Below are positions 1 through 5,168 of a DNA stretch of 11,057 bases, piece after piece. The position numbers and the translations under genes are program-made. Below the pieces are notes generated by a model that did not search any database, was not told the DNA's origin, and saw only the letters and a program-made list of their open reading frames with translations. This DNA is from DYTO01 sp040757795. Lineage in GTDB: Archaea; Hadarchaeota; Hadarchaeia; Hadarchaeales; Hadarchaeaceae. The stretch is from the NCBI GenBank assembly GCA_040757795.1, contig JBFLWG010000032.1, positions 1 to 11,057 of the forward strand, read 5' to 3'. Within the stretch, counting starts at the first letter, position 1; every line of letters starts with the position of its first letter.

Positions 1-43
1 TGTTAAAATATGCTGCAAATTTAGGGAGATTAGTCTGAAATAG

Positions 44-57
44 TAAAATCTATATAA
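44..57 (+). promoter_or_regulatory. Putative archaeal TATA box with BRE for the acdB-like/alpha operon
   Basis: An AT-rich stretch contains TATATAA at 51-57, preceded by a purine/A-rich BRE-like element at 44-49. Archaeal transcription normally starts about 26 nt downstream of the box centre, which here falls near 80. That leaves a leader of about 13 nt before the ATG at 93, just enough for the GGTGAT ribosome site at 84-89. The call rests on position and composition only. Bases 1-43 hold no gene that I can see. Confidence 0.5.
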
Positions 58-92
58 CACTTTGATTAAGTAAAGGTGCTTCAGGTGATTTG

Positions 93-803
93 ATGGCTGT
101 AGACAAGGTGGCTGAAATCCTGAAATCCGTGGAAGAGGGGCGTAAGGAACTCACAGAGACCGAGTCCAAGTCAGTGCTGCAGGCGCGGGGCATCCCAGTC
201 AATCGCACCATGCTCGCGGCAGACGTACCCGAGGCCATAAGGATCGCGAGGGAGATCCACTACCCTGTTGTGCTCAAGTTGGCCTCCCCGGACATCCTGC
301 ACAAAAGTGATGCGAAGGGGGTGAAGCTTGGCGTGGGCTCGGAGTTTGAGCTCAAGCGGGCTTTTGAAGAGCTGATGAACAACGCCAAGTTGTACAAACC
401 CAACGCAAGAATACTCGGGGTCACTGTTCAGGAGTACATTCCGCCTGCACGCGAGGTGATAGTCGGGGGTATCCAAGACAGGACCTTCGGCCCAACCGTG
501 ATGTTCGGGCTTGGAGGCATCTGGGTGGAGGTTCTGAAAGACGTTAGTTTCAGGCTTGCGCCGCTGGATCCCGCCGAGGCAAGGGGGATGATTCAGGAAG
601 TCAAGGGGAGCCAAGTGCTGGCAGGCATAAGGGGCGCGCCCCCGGCCGACATCAACGCCATTGCGGATGTTATACAAAAGGTTGGCCAGCTGATAGTCGA
701 CTTCCCCAACATATCTGAAATCGACATAAACCCAATGTTCGTTTTTGACGCCGGGAAGGGCGCGGTCGCGGTTGACGCCAGAATTCTGCTCGGGGGGTCT
801 TAG
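93..803 (+). CDS. ADP-forming acyl-CoA synthetase beta subunit (ATP-grasp, AcdB-like)
   Basis: This is a 236-residue ATP-grasp protein of the length and pattern usual for separate beta subunits of archaeal ADP-forming acetyl/acyl-CoA synthetase, which makes ATP from an acyl-CoA, phosphate and ADP in the cytoplasm. The key features are all present: a nucleotide-binding Lys62, then SPDILHKSD with His70 (the beta histidine implicated in phosphoryl shuttling), REVIVGG near 120-126, FGPTVMFGLGGIWVEVLKD at 132-150, and EIDINP at 209-214 for metal/ATP binding. The ATG at 93 is preferred over the TTG at 90 because GGTGAT (84-89) precedes it; both are in the same frame. It is followed after 44 nt by the alpha-like gene, in the same operon. 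The family is secure; the acyl substrate is unknown, and the partner is abnormal. Confidence 0.9.
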   Translation: MAVDKVAEILKSVEEGRKELTETESKSVLQARGIPVNRTMLAADVPEAIRIAREIHYPVVLKLASPDILHKSDAKGVKLGVGSEFELKRAFEELMNNAKLYKPNARILGVTVQEYIPPAREVIVGGIQDRTFGPTVMFGLGGIWVEVLKDVSFRLAPLDPAEARGMIQEVKGSQVLAGIRGAPPADINAIADVIQKVGQLIVDFPNISEIDINPMFVFDAGKGAVAVDARILLGGS

Positions 804-804
804 C

Positions 805-831
805 CGAGCGGCGCTCGCCATGCCGCCGAGC
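805..831 (+). other. Alternative hairpins in the beta-alpha intercistronic spacer
   Basis: The spacer contains CGAGC (805-809), GCTCG (813-817) and a second CGAGC (827-831). The central arm can pair with either flank, and a third option pairs GCGGC (808-812) with GCCGC (822-826). The Shine-Dalgarno AGGAGG of the alpha gene follows at 835-840. The structures could affect translation or mRNA stability between the two cistrons, but a GC-rich spacer can produce these pairings by chance. Confidence 0.3.
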
Positions 832-847
832 TTTAGGAGGATGCCGG

Positions 848-2149
848 ATGCCTGTCAATTTCTCGCGTCTTTTTGAACCAAAGTCCTTGGCGGTCATTGG
901 CGCCTCGGAACTCAAAGGGGCCGGTGCCGCCTTTTCAAACGAATTCAGGATTCTCGCGGAAAACGCGCAGAAGCTCAAGAAAAAGATTTACATCGCCGAC
1001 ATTAACCAAAAGCTTCCAGGAGCCATCAAACTTGGAAAAATCCCCAAAGGGATCGACCTTGCGGTTGTCGCTCTTCCCAAGGAGCTGCTGTCCAAAAATC
1101 TTGGGAAGATACTGACGAAAAAAGTGGGGACCCTTGTGCTGACTGAAGAGGAAGTTGACGCGAAGGTTGAAAAGTTGCTTGCAAAGAAGAAAGTAACAAT
1201 CCTTGGGGCGGGGTCGTTTGGAGTAATGAACCCGAAGGCTGGCCTTGCAGTCGTGCCAGAAAGCATCCCGTCCATCAGGCCCGGCGGGATTTCTGTCATC
1301 TCCGGCGGCCGCGCGTCGACCATCAACATCATCGGGCGCGCCAAGTCGTGGGGCATCGGGATAGCCAAACTTGCCTCCGCAGGGGACGGTCTTTGGATTG
1401 ACCAAGCCGAGCTGATACACCACCTAGCCTCGGACAAGGAAACCCGCGTGATTTGCATCTTCATAGACGACGTGAAAGACGGCCGCATGTTAATGAGCGC
1501 CGTGAAGGGGGCCTCGGTGAAGAAGCCAGTTGTGGTGATGAAATGCGGCCCGCCCGACAAAGTGTTTGAAGGCGCCATTACCCAATCTGGCGGCATCCTC
1601 GCGGAAAGCTTTGGAGACATGCTGGGCGGAGCTGTGGCGCTCGAAAAGTTCTCAGGGATGAGCGCAACAAGGGTTGCGCTGGTCGCGGCACTTGAGGAGG
1701 AGGCAAAGCTGGTTGCCGGGCAGATGCTGAAGGAGGGGCTGGAGCTGGCCAAGCCTTCCGAGGAGACTTTCAAGAAGATATCAAATAAATGTCGAGGGGC
1801 GAAAATGGAGGGATGGGTCTGCCTAGGCAGCGCCGCCGACGCCGATGATTACAAGAATGCTATAAAGGAAGTCCTCTCGGATGACTCTGTCGACGGAGTC
1901 ATGGTGGCCTGCTCCGGGACAGTTGCCCTCGCTCCGGGTGACTACTCAAAAATCGCGGAAGATGCCGGCAAGTCGAAGGAAAAACCAGTTGTGATGGTTG
2001 TTGACGTGAGGTCGGGAGCTGTCGCAAGGGAATCCCTGGGGGAAAAGAGCGCGCCAATATTCTGGAGCGAGAGGCTTGCAGCGATAGCCCTGAAGATGCT
2101 CAAGCTGCGCCGAGACATAGTTGAACTAAGAGGAATGGCCGCTGAGTAA
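848..2149 (+). CDS. Divergent ADP-forming acyl-CoA synthetase alpha-like subunit lacking the phosphohistidine
   Basis: The 433-residue protein follows the alpha-subunit domain order: CoA-binding Rossmann domain (about 1-130, opening FEPKSLAVIGAS), first flavodoxin-like ligase domain (about 145-270) and second (about 275-430). The start at 848 follows AGGAGG (835-840) by 7 nt. Conserved positions differ. Where the family has SHTG, with the phosphorylated His, this protein has TQSG with Gln246 (codon CAA at 1583-1585). The usual ISQSGA reads ISGGRA (151-156), GPNxxG reads GAGSFG (120-125), the LEG glutamate is Asp207, and the TNAGGPG loop is replaced by an acidic AALEEEAK (280-287). The frame is open and the fold landmarks persist, so this is not an obvious pseudogene. 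It may be a CoA-binding enzyme with a different phosphate route or a non-synthetase role such as that of FdrA-type proteins. Family assignment is firm; activity is uncertain. Confidence 0.8.
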   Translation: MPVNFSRLFEPKSLAVIGASELKGAGAAFSNEFRILAENAQKLKKKIYIADINQKLPGAIKLGKIPKGIDLAVVALPKELLSKNLGKILTKKVGTLVLTEEEVDAKVEKLLAKKKVTILGAGSFGVMNPKAGLAVVPESIPSIRPGGISVISGGRASTINIIGRAKSWGIGIAKLASAGDGLWIDQAELIHHLASDKETRVICIFIDDVKDGRMLMSAVKGASVKKPVVVMKCGPPDKVFEGAITQSGGILAESFGDMLGGAVALEKFSGMSATRVALVAALEEEAKLVAGQMLKEGLELAKPSEETFKKISNKCRGAKMEGWVCLGSAADADDYKNAIKEVLSDDSVDGVMVACSGTVALAPGDYSKIAEDAGKSKEKPVVMVVDVRSGAVARESLGEKSAPIFWSERLAAIALKMLKLRRDIVELRGMAAE

Positions 2150-3472
2150 AGCCCGCCCTCGACCTTTTTTTCCTGTTACTTGCTCGCCGTCAAAAATCAA
2201 CTCGCCGCGCGAAACGGTCGCCGCTATAGTCCCAGTGACTTTCATTCCCTCATATGGTGTCCACCCTACCTTGTAGTGCAGGTGCTTGGCGTTGATCTTG
2301 GCGCTTTTTCTGGCGTCAACGACCACGAGGTCTGCGTCGGAACCTTTTGCTATCACGCCTTTCCTAGGGTAAAGCCCGAATATTTTGGCGGGCCTTGTGG
2401 AGGCTGCGTCGACCATGCGCTCAAGCTTGAGTCTTCCTTCCGCCACCCCCTTTCCAAGCAGTATTGGCAGCAGGGTCTCCAAGCCCGGGACGCCCGTCTG
2501 CGCTCTCCAGATGTCTTTCCAACCTACCTCTTTTTCCTCACGTGTCCCAGGTGCATGGTCTGTGACTACTATGTCGATGACCCCTGAAGCGAGCGCCTTC
2601 CACAGGTGCTCCCTTTCCTTTGCGCCCTTCAGGGACGGGTTGACTTTCAGGTAAGGCCCCAACCGTTGGACATCCGATCTAGAAAAAACTAGGTGGTGTG
2701 TGGTGACTTCCGCCGTGACATTCTTGTTCTTTCTCTTGGCTGCTTTGATGACGTCGCATGCTCCCCCGGTAGTTATGTGGGCGAGGTGCAGCCTGCATTC
2801 GGACTCGGACGCAATTTCAATCGCCGCCCGAACTGCTTTTTTCTCTGCCTCTCCCGACCGCGCCTCGTGGTGTGCTAGAGGGTCGCTCCTCCCTTCCGCG
2901 ATCAGCTTAGCCTGCGATTCACCAACAATCTTGTCGTCCTCGGCGTGGACGAAAGTCGTTCCATCGGCCTTTCTCACGGCGGCCATGAGCCGCCCCATGT
3001 CTCGCTGGCTCAGACGATAAGGCGCACATGTGAACCCCTTGAAGGATTTCACACCCAGTGACGAGAGCCTGCGAACGGCAGGTATTGCTTCCGGGGTGAA
3101 ATTGCCAGCGTGAACTGAGAAGTCCACCAAGCTGTTTTTCTCTCCAGCCGCGACGACATTCTTCACGTCTGCCGGCGAGAGAACTGGAGTGTCCCACGGC
3201 ATCACGATTATTGTTGTCACACCGCCTGCCGCCGCCGAGGTGCTTCCGCTTTTGAAATTTTCTCGATGGACAAACTTTGGGTCATAAACATGGGCGTGCG
3301 CATCAATCACGCCCGGGATCACAAGCTTTCCTTTAGCATCCAATTCCATTTCTCCCTTGGGCGCCCCCGCCACAGCGATTTTTTTGATGACACCATTGTC
3401 GATTGAAAGCTCCCCTTTGACAATACCCCGAGGTAACACTAGTCTTGCATCCCTGACAACCAAATCTGGCAT
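2126..3472 (-). CDS. Cyclic amidohydrolase (hydantoinase/allantoinase/dihydroorotase superfamily)
   Basis: The 448-residue TIM-barrel metal hydrolase belongs to the enzymes that open or close cyclic amide rings (hydantoins, dihydropyrimidines, allantoin, dihydroorotate). Binuclear metal ligands are visible: His59-x-His61 after VIPGVIDA, the lysine expected to be carboxylated (Lys145 in SFKGF), His176 in FVHAED, His232 in LAHITTG and Asp305 in VTDHAPG. The C-terminal WTPYEGM and late beta-sandwich segments are normal. The dihydroorotase HxHxR arginine, which binds the orotate carboxylate, is Tyr63 here, which argues against a biosynthetic PyrC role and for hydantoinase/allantoinase-like catabolism. 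The ATG at 3472 has AGGTG 8 nt upstream, overlapping the stop region of the histone gene, which lies only 10 nt away, so the two are probably co-transcribed. The last 24 bp overlap the end of the alpha-like gene on the other strand. The substrate is not determined. Confidence 0.85.
   Translation of the reverse strand: MPDLVVRDARLVLPRGIVKGELSIDNGVIKKIAVAGAPKGEMELDAKGKLVIPGVIDAHAHVYDPKFVHRENFKSGSTSAAAGGVTTIIVMPWDTPVLSPADVKNVVAAGEKNSLVDFSVHAGNFTPEAIPAVRRLSSLGVKSFKGFTCAPYRLSQRDMGRLMAAVRKADGTTFVHAEDDKIVGESQAKLIAEGRSDPLAHHEARSGEAEKKAVRAAIEIASESECRLHLAHITTGGACDVIKAAKRKNKNVTAEVTTHHLVFSRSDVQRLGPYLKVNPSLKGAKEREHLWKALASGVIDIVVTDHAPGTREEKEVGWKDIWRAQTGVPGLETLLPILLGKGVAEGRLKLERMVDAASTRPAKIFGLYPRKGVIAKGSDADLVVVDARKSAKINAKHLHYKVGWTPYEGMKVTGTIAATVSRGELIFDGEQVTGKKGRGRALLSGHSS
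2165..2171 (+). terminator. Oligo-T tract, likely terminator of the acdB-like/alpha operon
   Basis: Seven consecutive T residues lie 15 nt past the alpha stop codon on the coding strand of that operon. Archaeal RNA polymerase terminates efficiently at oligo-T runs with no need for a hairpin. The run lies inside the opposite-strand cyclic amidohydrolase, where it encodes a Lys-Lys pair, so it may be a coincidence of coding. Confidence 0.45.
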
Positions 3473-3482
3473 GAAAATGCAC

Positions 3483-3710
3483 CTATTGTGTCTGTGGTTT
3501 CCTTCGAACGGCTGATAGCGCCGCCCTGATGTCGCTGCCGTTCACCGTCTTCGCGCCCCTGTGCTCGCACAGCTTGACGGCCTCCTGAGAAATCTGGACA
3601 CCATACTCCTCAAGCACCAGCCCAAGCTCCGCAGCCGCCTTGGGGGAGACCCGCGAGCCGGTTGCCCTCTTGATAATCTTCGCCAGCGTCGTTGGTGAAA
3701 ATTCAGCCAT
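3483..3710 (-). CDS. Archaeal histone (HMf-type histone fold)
   Basis: The 75-residue single histone-fold protein binds and wraps DNA as dimers and larger assemblies. It aligns along its length with HMfB-type histones: helix 1 with IIKRATGSRVS (12-22), the long central helix with VLEEYGVQISQEAVKLCEHRG (32-52), then the KTVNGSDI loop and strand (54-61) and helix 3. Conserved Arg20, His50, Lys54-Thr55 and Asp60 cover the DNA contact and dimer-dimer interface positions. A short basic tail, RRKPQTQ, follows. I chose ATG 3710 over the upstream in-frame ATG at 3725 or any longer start because the TATA box at 3738-3745 puts transcription start near 3716, giving an almost leaderless message, and because the length then matches the family. 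The glycine usual before the first DNA-binding loop is Thr17. The gene sits 10 nt ahead of the cyclic amidohydrolase. Confidence 0.93.
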   Translation of the reverse strand: MAEFSPTTLAKIIKRATGSRVSPKAAAELGLVLEEYGVQISQEAVKLCEHRGAKTVNGSDIRAALSAVRRKPQTQ

Positions 3711-3737
3711 TGTCTCGATATCCATTGGAAAAACCGA

Positions 3738-3745
3738 CTTATAAA
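3738..3745 (-). promoter_or_regulatory. TATA box for the histone-amidohydrolase operon
   Basis: Read on the minus strand, the box is TTTATAAG within a run TTTTTATAAG. Its centre is about 26 nt upstream of 3716, leaving roughly 6 nt of leader before the histone ATG at 3710. The same TTTTTATA core occurs in the ygfK promoter, which supports both calls. It shares a 113-bp intergenic region with the divergent plus-strand promoter. Confidence 0.6.
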
Positions 3746-3751
3746 AACCAC

Positions 3752-3803
3752 TTCTCAACCCGTTGGGACAAGAGTTGGTGTCAACCTTTAAATCGTTCTC
3801 AAC
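3752..3803. promoter_or_regulatory. Candidate operator: CAAC/GTTG repeats in a two-way promoter
   Basis: Between the two divergent TATA boxes are CAAC (3756-3759), GTTG (3762-3765), GTTG (3774-3777) and CAAC (3782-3785), forming two small inverted repeats with opposite orientation. In addition TTCTCAAC occurs at 3752-3759 and again at 3796-3803, the second copy lying just downstream of the plus-strand TATA box. The placement suits a regulator acting on both operons. No known operator consensus is recognised, and the units are short. Confidence 0.35.
3787..3793 (+). promoter_or_regulatory. TATA box for the aminohydrolase/PreA-like operon
   Basis: TTTAAAT is centred near 3790, predicting transcription start around 3816 and a leader of about 8 nt before the ATG at 3824. 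The partial Shine-Dalgarno GGAG at 3816-3819 would sit at the very 5' end of such a message. No other good box is seen between the divergent genes. Confidence 0.5.
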
Positions 3804-3823
3804 TGTTCTCTTTTGGGAGCAAG

Positions 3824-5164
3824 ATGACGGACCTGCTGATAAAAAACGGGCTTGTTGTCACCATGGATCGGGAATGTAGAATAATCCCTGACGGCACGGT
3901 TACTGTTGAAGACGGCCGGATAAAATATTTGAAAAGGGGGCGGACTGCCGGAGGCAAGGCAGACGAAGTCATCGACGCTCGCGGAAAGATAGTCATGCCT
4001 GGGCTCGTATGCTCACACACGCATCTTTACGGGATGCTGCTGCGCGGCGCTCCGCTCAGGATAGAGCCCCCCACTGACTTCTCGCAAATACTCCAGAGGG
4101 TGTGGTGGCCGATGGATGAGGCCATGGGGAAAGAAGACGCGTACGCGAGCGCGGTCATATCCTGTTTAGAGTTTCTGAAGACAGGCACGACCCTTTTCGC
4201 CGACACTTTCTCTGGGCCGAACGTGATAACTGGGGTGCTTGACAAAATATCTTTGGCTGTGGAGCAATCGGGAATAAGAGGAATACTGGGCTTTGAGGCA
4301 ACCGAAAGGCACTCGAACGCTGAGGGCACCAAGGGCATGAGAGAGAACGAGAGATTCATCAAAAAAATGAAGAAGGAAAGGGCGCGCCGCGTTACCGGGA
4401 TGATTAGCCTGCACGCCTCCTTCACTGTTTCGGATGAGCTCATCAAGTGGGCCAGGGACTTGGCCAGCAAATACAAGGCCCCGCTGACCATCCACACTTC
4501 AGAGGGGCTCGCGGATGTCTACCACAACTACGAAAAATTCGGAAAGCGGACGGTGGAAAGACTGAAAGAGGGGGGGCTTCTCGGCCCGGACGTTGTTCTG
4601 GCCCACTGCGTCCATGTGAACGACAATGAACTGGAAATAATCAAAAAAACGGGGGCAAAGGTGGCCCACAACCCTATGAGCAACATGCTGAATGCCGTCG
4701 GCGCGGCTCCGGTGCCGAAGATGCTTGGAATGGGAATTCCAGTCGGGCTTGGCAACGATGGGTACATCTTTGACGGCTTTGAAAACATCCGCGCGGCATT
4801 TTTATTGCACAAGTTGACTGGACGCGATCCTCGCGTCATAACTCCCCGGGAAGCTTTGGAGATGGCGACCATCAGGGGCGCCGAGCTTTACGGGCTGGGG
4901 AACGAGCTGGGGTCACTGGAGCAAGGCAAGCTGGCGGACATCATAATCATCGACCCAAAAACAGCTCCGACGCCTGTAACACCTGATAGCGTGCTCAGCC
5001 ACCTTGTTAACACAGTCGACGGGGACGATGTTGAAACAACCATAGTGGGGGGAACAGTCCTGATGCGCGACAGGAAGGTACAGTCGATGGACGAAGGCGA
5101 TGCGGTGAACCTGTCGAGGAAAACAGCGAAGAAGCTGTGGCAAAAGCTCGGCGCTGCGAGGTGA
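3824..5164 (+). CDS. SsnA/TrzA-like metal-dependent aminohydrolase (second paralogue)
   Basis: The 446-residue amidohydrolase is of the deaminase/chlorohydrolase branch (SsnA, guanine deaminase, TrzA/AtzA, MtaD), which removes amino groups from purine- or triazine-like rings. The start at ATG 3824 gives the standard TDLLIKNGLVVTMD amino end; the frame is open further upstream to a GTG at 3692, but that extension crosses the promoter. Metal and catalytic residues seen are His65-x-His67, His224 with Glu227 (HTSEG), His261 (LAHC), His282 (AHNPMSN) and Asp312. The usual GTDG motif reads GNDG (310-313). The SsnA signature IDHH is FADT here, so this is a paralogue rather than a duplicate of the gene at 6284-7609. 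The PreA-like gene follows after 4 nt, with its ribosome site overlapping this stop codon. Substrate unknown. Confidence 0.8.
   Translation: MTDLLIKNGLVVTMDRECRIIPDGTVTVEDGRIKYLKRGRTAGGKADEVIDARGKIVMPGLVCSHTHLYGMLLRGAPLRIEPPTDFSQILQRVWWPMDEAMGKEDAYASAVISCLEFLKTGTTLFADTFSGPNVITGVLDKISLAVEQSGIRGILGFEATERHSNAEGTKGMRENERFIKKMKKERARRVTGMISLHASFTVSDELIKWARDLASKYKAPLTIHTSEGLADVYHNYEKFGKRTVERLKEGGLLGPDVVLAHCVHVNDNELEIIKKTGAKVAHNPMSNMLNAVGAAPVPKMLGMGIPVGLGNDGYIFDGFENIRAAFLLHKLTGRDPRVITPREALEMATIRGAELYGLGNELGSLEQGKLADIIIIDPKTAPTPVTPDSVLSHLVNTVDGDDVETTIVGGTVLMRDRKVQSMDEGDAVNLSRKTAKKLWQKLGAAR
5158..5164 (+). promoter_or_regulatory. Strong ribosome binding site fixing a TTG start
   Basis: GAGGTGA lies over the final Arg codon and TGA stop of the upstream gene and 4 nt before TTG 5169. 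It is a near-complete match to the archaeal Shine-Dalgarno GGAGGTGA. It supports the TTG start over the in-frame ATG at 5199 and implies translational coupling of the two genes. Confidence 0.75.
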
Positions 5165-5168
5165 AAAA

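Noticed and set aside
171..821. Long minus-strand reading frame opposite the beta subunit
   Set aside because: It is a shadow frame of a clearly recognised gene on the plus strand, has no domain resemblance and is rich in unlikely residue patterns.
988..1773. 261-codon minus-strand frame inside the alpha-like gene
   Set aside because: Fully contained in a recognised gene; composition (Ser/Pro/Ala rich, low complexity) is typical of an antisense shadow.
848..2149. Alpha-like gene as a plain pseudogene
   Set aside because: The frame is complete with normal length, a strong ribosome site and conserved fold landmarks; only specific catalytic loops differ.
3711..3758. Longer histone starts (ATG 3725 or the first start in the frame at 3758)
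   Set aside because: Both lie upstream of the start of transcription predicted from the TATA box, and the extra residues have no counterpart in the family.
3692..3823. 44-codon upstream extension of the aminohydrolase to a GTG
   Set aside because: It runs through both TATA boxes and opposite the histone start; the family amino end begins at ATG 3824.
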